64,000 nucleotides of DNA from Acidobacteriota bacterium. Its GTDB lineage: Bacteria; Acidobacteriota; Thermoanaerobaculia; Multivoradales; Multivoraceae. This document shows, in pieces, positions 45,831 through 54,363 of this stretch (position 1 is the first letter of the stretch; every line of letters starts with the position of its first letter). The translations under genes and the position numbers were made by a program. Location of the stretch: positions 62,001-126,000 of the forward strand of contig JAPPFP010000014.1 in assembly GCA_028877275.1 (NCBI GenBank), given 5' to 3'. Under the pieces are notes generated by a model. The model worked only from the letters and a program-made list of their open reading frames with translations, was not told the origin of the DNA and did no database searches.

Positions 45831-47327
45831 CTACGGTCCCGACGACTCGCCGTAGCGGAAGCCGGTGCGGGAGCGGACCTTGTAGCTGCCGTCGCGGACC
45901 TTGACCTTGATGTCGCGGTAGCCCTGGGTGCCGGCTTCGTACTCGGAGCGGAAGCTCACGAGGTAGTAGCCCTGGTTCTCCTCGGCGACCTGGCGCATCG
46001 GCGACATGATGTTCGTGAAGTTCGCGTAGTAGTGGCCGCCCGTCTCGTTCGAGATCAGGCTCAGCGAGTCGTTGAGCGACGCCGAGGCGATCGAGCGGCG
46101 GCGGCTTCCCATCGTGTCGATCGTGTAGACCGCCACGTTCCCTGCGTTCAGCGCCTCACGCATCTGCGGGTAGTACCGCGGGTCCGGTGTGTAGCTCCCG
46201 AACTGCCCGATCTCGCCGAAGCCGAGGCTGAACATCACCAGGTTCTTGCGGCCGGCGATCCCCGAAGCCGCTTCGCCAAGGAGCTCCAGCCCCTGCTGGA
46301 GCTTGCGGCTGCGCCGCGCCAGTTCCTTGCCCACGGGCAGGTTCACCACCAACGACGGCGAGTTCGGGTCGAACTCGGGCTCCGAACGCGTCACCCAGCG
46401 CTCGAGGTCCTTCTTGCCACGGGAAGCGGCGTCCACCGCCGCCAGGATCTCGTCGCGGTTTCGGGTGAAGTCGAGGTAGACCTTGAGCCGGGCCTGGTAC
46501 GCGAACACGGCCACCTGGTCGTTGGGCTGGAGTTCCTCCTCGATCCAGCGCTTGAGCCAGCGCGCATTGTCCATCTGGGGCCCCGCCAACTGCGGCGCCT
46601 GCATTCGCTGATCGTGGAACATGAGGATGAAGTAGCGATCCGTGCGCGCTGTGTCGCCGCCCCCCGGCGACGCGAGTTCGCTCGGTCCGCCGTAGAAGGA
46701 GGCGCTCGTCACCTCCTGCTCCTCGCCGTCGTGGAGGACGACGAAGTCTTCGGCGCCCAGGTCGTCGATCACGTTTCCCTTCCGGTCGGTCACCAGGACA
46801 TCCAGCAACACCTCGGCCACGCGGATGCGTTCGTTCAGGCTGATGTCCCGCGCCGGAGCCGCCGCGGGCGTGAGCCGCGCAGCACGGGGCTGCTCCGGTA
46901 CAGGAGTCGGCGCCGGGGCAGTCCGAACCGGCTCCGCAACCGGCGCTCTCGCCGGCTCCGTCACAGGCTCCGGAGCCGCCTTCGGCGCTGAAGCAGGTTC
47001 CGGCGCGGACACCGCGGCCGGTTCCGGCGCCGGTATCGCGGCCGGTTCAGACGCCGCGGCCGGCTCCGACGGCACGACCACCGCGCGCACCGTCCGGCCC
47101 CGCTGCCGCCGTTGCCTCTCCAGCCGCTTCTGCTCCTTCGCCGCGCGGGCCGCCGCCTTCTTCTCCGCCTTTCGCTTCTTCTTCTCGTCGTCCTGGACCG
47201 CGGACTCGACGCCTGCCGCGCCCTCCGCGGCCACGGCCAATCCGTAGCCGGTCGACAACAGGAAGGCGCCGCCCGCCAACACGGCAGCAAGCGCCAATCG
47301 CCGTCCAACCGTCGCAATTCTCTTCAT
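45831..47327 (-). CDS. Secreted VWFA-related protein (Acidobacteria type)
   Basis: 498 residues; ATG at 47327 after AGGAGG at 7 nt. Signal peptide 1-34. Residues about 48-80 are strongly basic (DDEKKKRKAEKKAAARAAKE). Residues about 85-150 are a proline/alanine/glutamate linker. A VWA-like domain follows: AEVLLDVLVTDRKGNVIDDL near 170, then YFILMFHDQRMQAPQL, ARWLKRWIEEELQPNDQVAV, VYLDFTRNRDEI, KNLVMFSLGFGEIGQF and GYYLVSFRSEYEAG near the end. This is the architecture of the VWFA-related Acidobacterial family. The FHDQR segment replaces the usual DxSxS MIDAS, so metal binding is doubtful. Function unknown; envelope-bound adhesin or scaffold is a guess. Confidence 0.85.
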   Translation of the reverse strand: MKRIATVGRRLALAAVLAGGAFLLSTGYGLAVAAEGAAGVESAVQDDEKKKRKAEKKAAARAAKEQKRLERQRRQRGRTVRAVVVPSEPAAASEPAAIPAPEPAAVSAPEPASAPKAAPEPVTEPARAPVAEPVRTAPAPTPVPEQPRAARLTPAAAPARDISLNERIRVAEVLLDVLVTDRKGNVIDDLGAEDFVVLHDGEEQEVTSASFYGGPSELASPGGGDTARTDRYFILMFHDQRMQAPQLAGPQMDNARWLKRWIEEELQPNDQVAVFAYQARLKVYLDFTRNRDEILAAVDAASRGKKDLERWVTRSEPEFDPNSPSLVVNLPVGKELARRSRKLQQGLELLGEAASGIAGRKNLVMFSLGFGEIGQFGSYTPDPRYYPQMREALNAGNVAVYTIDTMGSRRRSIASASLNDSLSLISNETGGHYYANFTNIMSPMRQVAEENQGYYLVSFRSEYEAGTQGYRDIKVKVRDGSYKVRSRTGFRYGESSGP

Positions 47328-47451
47328 CCCCGGACCTCCTGTATGCCTGAGTGCCCGCCGCCGGCACGAGGCGACGGCACGGGAAAGCGACGCTTCCGCC
47401 ATCCTAGCAACCCCGGTCCCGGCCAGGTTCTTCCAAGGCACCACGGACGAG

Positions 47452-47457
47452 TAGCAT
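47452..47457 (+). promoter_or_regulatory. Possible -10 element of the MoxR-VWA gene
   Basis: TAGCAT lies 9 nt before the ATG at 47467, without a ribosome site. TTCTTC (47428-47433) at 18 nt is a weak -35. It repeats the short-leader pattern seen before several other genes here. Confidence 0.3.
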
Positions 47458-47466
47458 TCCGCCGCC

Positions 47467-49341
47467 ATGGCTGCGCCCGCCCCGGATCGTCGAATCGCGG
47501 ACCTCGCGGCCGCCTTCGTCGAGTTGCGGACGGCGCTGGGACGGGTGCTGGTGGGCCAGGACGAGGCGGCAACGGGGCTGACCCTCGCGGTGCTGGCGGA
47601 GCAGCACGCCTACCTGGAAGGGCCGCCGGGTTGCGGCAAATCGGAGCTTGCCGCGGCCCTGGCCGCGCTGTCGGGCGCCCGCACCCACACGCTGGTCTTC
47701 CATCGCGACATCCGGGAAACGGATCTTCTCGGCGACGTTCTGCTGAGCCGCCACCGTCACCGCGGCCACGAACGCCTGCGCCGGGAGCTGATTCCCGGCC
47801 CTCTTCTCCACGCCGAGATCGCCCTGCTCGAGGACCTGCCCCGTTCCCCGGGAGAAGCTCTGGGGCCTCTGCTCCGGATCCTGGCCGAACGGCACGCCCT
47901 GGGACAGCCCCTGCCGCTCGAGTCGGCGGTGGCGACCGGACCACTGGAGCAGGTGGAGGCCCCGATCGACCCGCTCGAACCCGGCCAGCTCGATCGCTTC
48001 GCCATCCAGCTTCGTCTGAGCGGACTGCTCACCGGCGGACTCTTCGACGAGGCTGCCGTACTGCTCGAACGCGAAGCGGCCCGGGCGCCCTCGCGGGCCG
48101 CCGCACCGCGATCCGCGGTGATGAGCACCGCCACCCGCCACGCCGCGCAGCGGGCGGCCGCGGCTCTCCAGGTCGAATCGCGGACCATCGACGCCTACCA
48201 CCGGCTGCTCGACCGGCTGCGCCGGCGCAGCGCCGACGAGTCCGCCTCGGGCGACCGCCTGATGTCCGACCGCTCCTTCAGTTCGGCGGCGCTCCGGCTC
48301 GTCCGCGCGCACGCCTTCCTGCGCGGCGCCCCGGCCGCCGCGCCGCGCGACCTGGGCGCCATCCGCTACATGGTCGCCCACCGCCTGCCGGAAGACGTAC
48401 AGGAGGACTTCGATCACATCCTGGAGGAGCTGCTCGGCGACCCTCCGAACGTGACGATGACGGAAACCGGCGCCCAGATGCCCGGAGCCCAATCCCAGGG
48501 CGACGACTCGGACGGCGCCGCAGCGTCTTCGACGGCGTCCGACTCGTGGATCGACGATCAGGCCGACGTGCCGGCACCCCCGACCCTGTTCGGGAAGCCG
48601 CCTCCTCCGGCTCAGGTCGATCCCCTGCTACGGGCGCTCGTCGGCCGCATCGAGCGTGGACGGATCGACCCGGACACCGATCCGGGAGGCCAGCCCCGCG
48701 GCTACCGCCCACTGCGCGACCTGGACGAGCTGATCGACGCTGACCTGATCGAAGCCCTGCTGTTCGCCGAGGGCCGCCTTCCCGGCGCGCCGCGCACGTT
48801 CGAGCGAAAGCGCAAGAGCGCGGGCGGCGCGGTCGCCGTGCTGCGGGACATCTCCGCCTCCATGGCCGGCCGCCTGACCGTGTGGTCGAGCCAGGTCGTG
48901 CTGGGCATTCTGCGGGTCGCGGCGCGGCGTCGGATGCGCGTCGGCTACGTCGAGTTCCACCACCGCGCCCTGCCCCACCAGGTCGGCGGCCGGCTTCTGC
49001 ACCGCTCGTACTCCCGCCTTGCCGAGCAGGCAGGCCAGGCGAAGGCGGTCGGACAGACGAACTACGAGGCGCCGCTGCGCACGGCCCTCGAGGGTCTTCG
49101 CGGCGGCTCCGGCCGCAACCGGCACGTCGTCCTCCTGACGGACGGTCTGCCGATCATCGGCGACACGACCGTCCGTCGCGAGCGCCAACTGGCGCGCCGG
49201 CTCGGCGTCGCCCTCCATACCGTGTTCCTGGGCAACGGGGACTGTCCACCGGTTCTCGACGACATCTCTCTGGAAACCGGCGGACTGCGTTTCTACGGCC
49301 GTCCGCTGGCCGGCGGCGGCCTACGGCTGGAGGAGCGATGA
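47467..49341 (+). CDS. MoxR-type AAA ATPase fused to a von Willebrand A domain
   Basis: 624 residues. The N-terminal AAA part has Walker A EGPPGCGKSE (51-60). The Walker B region IALLEDLPRSPGEAL (about 118-132) ends in ED rather than DE, and the sensor-1 segment AVATGPLEQ lacks the usual Asn. An acidic/serine linker spans about 335-370. The C-terminal VWA domain has an intact MIDAS: DISAS (461-465), the threonine in GQTNYEAP and the Asp in LLTDGLP. Fused MoxR-VWA resembles the BchI/BchD or RavA/ViaA systems joined in one chain. The AAA part may be weak or inactive. The next gene, a second MoxR ATPase, starts 13 nt after the stop codon. Confidence 0.85.
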   Translation: MAAPAPDRRIADLAAAFVELRTALGRVLVGQDEAATGLTLAVLAEQHAYLEGPPGCGKSELAAALAALSGARTHTLVFHRDIRETDLLGDVLLSRHRHRGHERLRRELIPGPLLHAEIALLEDLPRSPGEALGPLLRILAERHALGQPLPLESAVATGPLEQVEAPIDPLEPGQLDRFAIQLRLSGLLTGGLFDEAAVLLEREAARAPSRAAAPRSAVMSTATRHAAQRAAAALQVESRTIDAYHRLLDRLRRRSADESASGDRLMSDRSFSSAALRLVRAHAFLRGAPAAAPRDLGAIRYMVAHRLPEDVQEDFDHILEELLGDPPNVTMTETGAQMPGAQSQGDDSDGAAASSTASDSWIDDQADVPAPPTLFGKPPPPAQVDPLLRALVGRIERGRIDPDTDPGGQPRGYRPLRDLDELIDADLIEALLFAEGRLPGAPRTFERKRKSAGGAVAVLRDISASMAGRLTVWSSQVVLGILRVAARRRMRVGYVEFHHRALPHQVGGRLLHRSYSRLAEQAGQAKAVGQTNYEAPLRTALEGLRGGSGRNRHVVLLTDGLPIIGDTTVRRERQLARRLGVALHTVFLGNGDCPPVLDDISLETGGLRFYGRPLAGGGLRLEER

Positions 49342-49354
49342 CCCCGATCTTCGG

Positions 49355-50347
49355 GTGCGGATAGAGTCGCGCGTTCCCGTGAGCGACCTGACTCCCCTCC
49401 GCGATCTGCTCGATCACCACGTCGTCGGCCACGACGAGGTGAAGACGGCGCTGCTTCTGGCTCTCATCACCAGGGAGCACATCTACGTCGAGGGCCCGCC
49501 GGGCACCGCCAAGACCCGGCTGGCCGAAGTCGCCGCCAAGGGCTCCGAACTCGACTTCTTCTTCTACCAGTTGCACCGGGATACACGTCTCGCCGAGCTC
49601 GTCGGCGACATCGTCCTCGAGCGCCGCAAGGTCAAGACCGACGGCGCCGCACCCGGAACCACCGGCGAAGCGGAACGGATCCACCAGCGGATCGAGCCCG
49701 GCGGACTCCTGACCGCCGAGGTGGCGGTGCTCGACGACATCTCGCGCGCTCCCGGCGAGGCGCTGAACGTGCTTCTCCGGATCCTGAACGAGCGCCGCTT
49801 CGGCGCCGAGCCGATTCCCCTGATGGCCGCCATCGCGACCGGCAACCCGATGGACGACGAGTACTACAACGAGCCGCTCGATCCCGCGAATCTGGACCGC
49901 TTCGCCCTTCAGTTGAGGGTCTCCGGACTGATCCAGAGCGGCCTCGACGACGCGAAGACCCTGATCGACCGGTTCGCCTCCGGCTCGGTCGTCGAACAGC
50001 CCGACCCCGAACCCGTGACGGACCGGGCCACGCTCGACGCGCTGAACCGGCGGATGGTCGAGGTCGAGGTTGGGGCGGCGGTACGGGCTGCCCTGCTCGA
50101 CGTGCTGCGCACGCTGGTGCTCGAGTTCGAGTGCAACGAGACCAACTCCCTGCTCACCGACCGCACCTTCCTGGTCAAGGCGATCAAGATCCTGCGAGGC
50201 GCCGCGCTGCTGGCCGGCCGGGATGCAGTCGACCTTCAGGATCTCAACGCCCTGTCCTGGATGACGACCTTCCGGGTGCCCCCGGAGGCGCACGAAGCGT
50301 TGCCTCGGATCATCGGACGCGTGAGCCGGCAAGTGCGGGCGGTGTAG
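49355..50347 (+). CDS. MoxR-family AAA ATPase
   Basis: 330 residues from a GTG at 49355; a GTG at 49379 is an alternative. Walker A is EGPPGTAKTRL near residue 46. Walker B is VAVLDDISRAPGEALNVLLR near 124, with DD in place of DE. Sensor 1 is AIATGNPMDDEY with the Asn retained, and LDRFALQLRVSGL follows. The homologous region of the upstream fusion has lost the Asn. This ATPase is therefore the better candidate for the active motor of the pair, the upstream VWA serving as adaptor. MoxR proteins mature or remodel other complexes. A nine-codon ATG frame (49338-49364) overlaps the upstream stop and may help reinitiation. Confidence 0.87.
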   Translation: MRIESRVPVSDLTPLRDLLDHHVVGHDEVKTALLLALITREHIYVEGPPGTAKTRLAEVAAKGSELDFFFYQLHRDTRLAELVGDIVLERRKVKTDGAAPGTTGEAERIHQRIEPGGLLTAEVAVLDDISRAPGEALNVLLRILNERRFGAEPIPLMAAIATGNPMDDEYYNEPLDPANLDRFALQLRVSGLIQSGLDDAKTLIDRFASGSVVEQPDPEPVTDRATLDALNRRMVEVEVGAAVRAALLDVLRTLVLEFECNETNSLLTDRTFLVKAIKILRGAALLAGRDAVDLQDLNALSWMTTFRVPPEAHEALPRIIGRVSRQVRAV

Positions 50348-50353
50348 CCCGAC

Positions 50354-51391
50354 CTACTCCTGTCCGGAGCTGGACTGGCCCTTCTCGTACTCCGCTTCGA
50401 GCAGGCGCGCACCGCGCAGCGTGTTGCCCGCCGCGTAGTTCCCCTCGTGGCAGGCGTACTCGTAGCTCTTCCCCGTCGTCTTCGCCCACGGCAGCTCGCC
50501 GCTGTAGGGCGCCTCGTACTCGGGGTTCTCGACCGTGAAGCTGTAGCGCAGGCTGTCGCCATCGTTCGGGCTGAACTTCTCGATGACGCGCACGCCCTCG
50601 CCCCGAAGATCAGGCATGTCGCGGAAGTTCGTCGTCTCGACGACCAGCGTGTCGCCTTCCCACCAGCCGATCGAATCTCCGGCGAGAGAAGTGTAGTCAG
50701 CCGGCATGTGCTCGCCGCCGATGCGCACGACCCGGGCCCAGTGCATCCACTCGATCATGATCATGAAGTGGTCTTCCGTCTGCACGATCGTCTTCACGTT
50801 GTTGTAGGGAAGCGGACGAATCGCGACCGAGGCCGTCGGCTGGTAGAGGCAGCGCACACCGACGATGTTCGTTTCCGGGCCGTCGTACGGGATGTCGCCC
50901 GTCTCGAGCCACCAGGCGTAGCCCTTGTTCGGCCACGCGAACTTGGGCGCGGCCGCCGCTCGGGCCTTCCCCTCCTCGGTCATCGCCGGCATCTGGCCGT
51001 TTGGGGGATCGACCAGCACCGAAGTCCGGTACTTGCCGTCGATCACGTAGTTCTGGCTGCCCCACTCGAACCAGAAGTTGTTGTAGGCGCCGACGTTGCC
51101 GCCCTTCTCGGGCGCCGCGCGCTCGCCAGCCGAAGCGCTGGGCCCGTCCTGGGCGGCGTTCGCATCGGCGCGCCGCTTCGCGTTCGCCTCCGCCTCCTCG
51201 GGGGTGAGGGTCAACTTGTCGCCGAACTCCTTGGGCCGGGCGAACGGCGTGATGCTCGAGATGTCGTACACGCCGGTGAAGTCCGGCTTGCCGCTGGCGG
51301 TCCTCTTGACGCCGTCGTCGGCGGCGACGACCGCGGACGCGGCGGCAACGAGTCCGACCACGACGGCGGTGGCGATAAGCGACTTTTTCAT
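50354..51391 (-). CDS. Secreted protein of unknown function (WEGDTLVVETTNF family)
   Basis: 345 residues from the ATG at 51391, preceded by AGGGAGG. A signal peptide ends near VVAADD (24). TASGKPDFTGVYDIS near 30 and GWWEGDTLVVETTNFRDMP near 240 are the marks of a family that is common in Acidobacteria and some Proteobacteria and has no known function. A C-terminal YEYACHEGNYAAGNTLRGAR is also typical. The gene is divergent from coxS (110 nt apart) and convergent with the MoxR gene. No catalytic residues can be named. Confidence 0.75.
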   Translation of the reverse strand: MKKSLIATAVVVGLVAAASAVVAADDGVKRTASGKPDFTGVYDISSITPFARPKEFGDKLTLTPEEAEANAKRRADANAAQDGPSASAGERAAPEKGGNVGAYNNFWFEWGSQNYVIDGKYRTSVLVDPPNGQMPAMTEEGKARAAAAPKFAWPNKGYAWWLETGDIPYDGPETNIVGVRCLYQPTASVAIRPLPYNNVKTIVQTEDHFMIMIEWMHWARVVRIGGEHMPADYTSLAGDSIGWWEGDTLVVETTNFRDMPDLRGEGVRVIEKFSPNDGDSLRYSFTVENPEYEAPYSGELPWAKTTGKSYEYACHEGNYAAGNTLRGARLLEAEYEKGQSSSGQE

Positions 51392-51501
51392 CTCGGCCTC
51401 CCTGCGTTGAAGCGCAATTCTGCTGCTGTGGGCGCTCATCATAGCGCGCTTCCGCTGCGATACTCTCCCCGCCACGACACCGATCCCTGTCAGGAGGTCC
51501 G

Positions 51502-51984
51502 ATGCCACGATCCGTCCCCGTCACCATCACGGTCAACGGCAACACGCACGAACGAGAGGTCGAGCCGCGCACGCTGCTGGTCCACTTCCTGCGCGAAGAG
51601 CTCGACCTCACCGGAGTCCACATCGGCTGCGAGAGCACGCTCTGCGGCGCCTGCACCGTGCACCTGAACGGCCGCGCCGTGAAGAGTTGCACCGTGCTGG
51701 CGGTCCAGGCGGACGGCCAGGAAGTGACGACCATCGAAGGACTCGCCCCGGACGCGGACAACCTGCATCCGCTTCAGGTCGGGTTCTGGGAGAAGCACGG
51801 CCTCCAGTGCGGCTACTGCACTCCCGGGATGATCATGGCGGCGAAACAGTTACTCGACGACAACCCGAATCCGACCGAGGATGAGATCCGGGAAGCGATC
51901 GACGGCAACATCTGCCGCTGCACCGGCTACCAGCAGATCGTCGACGCGGTTCAGCACGCGGCGGAAACCGCGGGAGCAGCCTGA
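51502..51984 (+). CDS. coxS: Aerobic CO dehydrogenase-type [2Fe-2S] small subunit
   Basis: 160 residues, cytoplasmic (no signal). The first cluster is [15 protein letters not shown] plus Cys in VKSCTVL. The second has [12 protein letters not shown] and [13 protein letters not shown]. These match CoxS-type small subunits of the xanthine oxidase family. An AGGAGGTCC ribosome site precedes the ATG, and TACTCT (51461-51466) is a possible -10. The stop codon overlaps the coxL ATG by one base. The enzyme may not use CO; many form II proteins act on other small substrates. Confidence 0.88.
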   Translation: MPRSVPVTITVNGNTHEREVEPRTLLVHFLREELDLTGVHIGCESTLCGACTVHLNGRAVKSCTVLAVQADGQEVTTIEGLAPDADNLHPLQVGFWEKHGLQCGYCTPGMIMAAKQLLDDNPNPTEDEIREAIDGNICRCTGYQQIVDAVQHAAETAGAA

Positions 51985-54332
51985 TGGTCGCGTTTCGTCC
52001 GAACTCAGTCGGCAAGGCGATCAAGCGGCGCGAGGACCCCCGCCTGATCCGGGGCCTCGGCACCTACACGGACGACGTCAAGCTGCCCGGCATGACGTAC
52101 GCCGCCTTCGTGCGCAGCGACTTTCCGGCCGGCGCCATCCGCTCCATCGACACAACCGCCGCGGCCGACCACCCCGGAGTGGTCGCCGTCTACACCTACG
52201 CCGACATGGACGGACAGGTCGGGCCGAGTCCGGTCGGCGCCGAGATGCCGGGCATGGGCAAGGCGGATCACCCGCTGCTGGCGGACGGCCGGGTCCTACA
52301 CGTCGGCCAGCCGGTCGCCGTGGTGGTCGCCGAAACGCCGTACGCGGCCCGGGACGCCGCCGGCCTGATCGAGGTCGACATCGAGCCGCGAGAAGCCGTG
52401 GTCGACGTCGAAGCCGCGATGGCGCCGGACGCGCCCAGGGTCTACGAGGAACTCGACAGCAACATCTGCATCCAGGTTCCGGTCCCCAACCCGGAAGCGG
52501 ACAAGCTCTTCGAGCAGGCCGACCAGACCCTCTCGATGCGCCTGCTCAACCAGCGCGTCGCACCCTTCCCGATGGAGGGCCGCGCGATCTGCGCGCACTG
52601 GGAGGAGGGACCCGGCAAGCTGACGATCTGGACCTCGAACCAGGCCCCCCACTTCGTCAAGCAGCAGATCGCGATGTGCCTTCGGATCCCGGAGATCCGG
52701 GTTAGAGCGATCGCCCCGGAGGTTGGCGGCGGATTCGGCGCGAAGATCCCGACCTATCCCGAGGATCCCCTCCTCTGCTGGGTGTCCCGGAAGCTCTGCC
52801 GGCCGGTCAAGTGGTCGGAGACCAGGACCGAGAACCTCCTCGGCATGACGCACGGCCGCGGCCACGTCGAGAAGATCCAGGTCGCCTTCCAGAACGACGG
52901 CCGCGTGCTGGCGCTCAAGGGCCAGACGATCTCCGAGCTCGGCGCCTGGCGGTCCTTTTACGGTCCCTTCATCGCACTCTCGACGCACACGATGTCCTGC
53001 GGCTGCTACGACATCAGGGCGGTCGCCTGGGAGACCTTCGCCGTCTACACGAACACGATGGCGACCGAGGCCTACCGCGGTGCCGGGCGCCCCGAAGCCG
53101 CCTACATCATCGAGCGGGTGATGGACGAGGTGGCGGCGGCAACCGGCCTCGATCCGGTCGCAGTGCGGCGACGGAACTTCGTCGACAAGGACGCCTTCCC
53201 CCACACCACGGCCTCGGGCGCGGTCTACGACAGCGGCGACTACGAGAAGACGCTGGACCGGATGATCGAACTCGTCGGCTACGACAACGCGCGCGAAGCG
53301 CAACGGCAAGCCCGCGACGACGGTCGGCTGGTCGGCATCGGGGTCGCCGCCTTCACCGAGGTCTGCGGCATCGGTCCCTCGGGCGGCACCGCGCCTCACC
53401 AGCGGATGGGTACCTGGGAGAGCGCGACCGTTCGGGTCGAGCCCAGCGGCAACGTGACCGTCTACACCGGCGTGTCGCCCCACGGCCAGGGCCAGGAGAC
53501 GGCCTTCGCCCAGATGGCTTCGGACGCCTTCGGCGTCGGTATCGACGATGTCGTCGTCGTCCACGGCGACACGGACCAGGTCCAGCACGGAGTCGGCACC
53601 TTCGGCAGCCGCGGCATCGCCGTCGGCGGCGCGGCGCTTCACATGGCGCTGACCAAGGTCCACGCCAAGGCGACCCGCATCGCGGCCCACCATCTCGACG
53701 CGCCGGTCGACCAGATCGACTACGAGGACGGCGAGTTCACGGTCAGCGGGACCGACCGGAAGCTGACCTTCCGCCAGGTCGCCGAAATGGCCCATCTCTG
53801 GAACGTCGCCGTCCCGGGCGAAGAGCCCGGCCTCGAGGCGGTCGCCCGCTTCGAACCGCCGGGAACGACCTTCCCCTTCGGCGCCCACCTGTGCCAGGTC
53901 GAGGTCGATCCCGAGAGCGGCCAGATCGAGATCCAGCGCTACGTGGCGGTCGACGACTTCGGCGTAGTGATCAATCCGATGCTGGCCGACGGCCAGCGGA
54001 TCGGCGGCGTCGTCCAGGGCATCGGCCAAGCGATGTGGGAGGAGGTCCAGTACGACGACGGCGGCCAGCTTCTCTCCGGCACCCTGATGGACTACGCCGT
54101 GCCGCGCGCCAAGCACTTCCCCCGCATGGTGCTGGACAACACCGTCACGCCGACGGACGTGAACCCGCTCGGCGCCAAGGGCATCGGCGAGCTGGGGACG
54201 ATCGGATCGACGCCCTGCGTGGTCAACGCGATCGTCGACGCCCTGCGGCCGCTCGGCATCACGAACATCGACATGCCGGCCAAGCCGGAACGCGTCTGGC
54301 AGGCGATTCAGGCGGCGGCATCGGCGCAGTAA
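51984..54332 (+). CDS. Form II CO dehydrogenase-like Moco subunit (CoxL family)
   Basis: 782 residues. The N terminus GKAIKRREDPRLIRGLGTYTDD and the Moco signature PEVGGGFGAK (near 248) are typical of the family. The diagnostic active-site loop reads AYRGAGRPEA near 361, the form II type, not the AYxCSFR loop of true CO dehydrogenases. The catalytic Glu lies in GAKGIGELGTIGS near 732. This indicates a Mo hydroxylase of unknown substrate. The FAD subunit coxM is missing from the immediate neighbourhood: the gene is followed by a DUF3187 protein. ATG overlaps the coxS stop (TGATG). Confidence 0.88.
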   Translation: MVAFRPNSVGKAIKRREDPRLIRGLGTYTDDVKLPGMTYAAFVRSDFPAGAIRSIDTTAAADHPGVVAVYTYADMDGQVGPSPVGAEMPGMGKADHPLLADGRVLHVGQPVAVVVAETPYAARDAAGLIEVDIEPREAVVDVEAAMAPDAPRVYEELDSNICIQVPVPNPEADKLFEQADQTLSMRLLNQRVAPFPMEGRAICAHWEEGPGKLTIWTSNQAPHFVKQQIAMCLRIPEIRVRAIAPEVGGGFGAKIPTYPEDPLLCWVSRKLCRPVKWSETRTENLLGMTHGRGHVEKIQVAFQNDGRVLALKGQTISELGAWRSFYGPFIALSTHTMSCGCYDIRAVAWETFAVYTNTMATEAYRGAGRPEAAYIIERVMDEVAAATGLDPVAVRRRNFVDKDAFPHTTASGAVYDSGDYEKTLDRMIELVGYDNAREAQRQARDDGRLVGIGVAAFTEVCGIGPSGGTAPHQRMGTWESATVRVEPSGNVTVYTGVSPHGQGQETAFAQMASDAFGVGIDDVVVVHGDTDQVQHGVGTFGSRGIAVGGAALHMALTKVHAKATRIAAHHLDAPVDQIDYEDGEFTVSGTDRKLTFRQVAEMAHLWNVAVPGEEPGLEAVARFEPPGTTFPFGAHLCQVEVDPESGQIEIQRYVAVDDFGVVINPMLADGQRIGGVVQGIGQAMWEEVQYDDGGQLLSGTLMDYAVPRAKHFPRMVLDNTVTPTDVNPLGAKGIGELGTIGSTPCVVNAIVDALRPLGITNIDMPAKPERVWQAIQAAASAQ

Positions 54333-54363
54333 CCTGCTGCCTCGCCTGACCGTCCTCGCGGCA

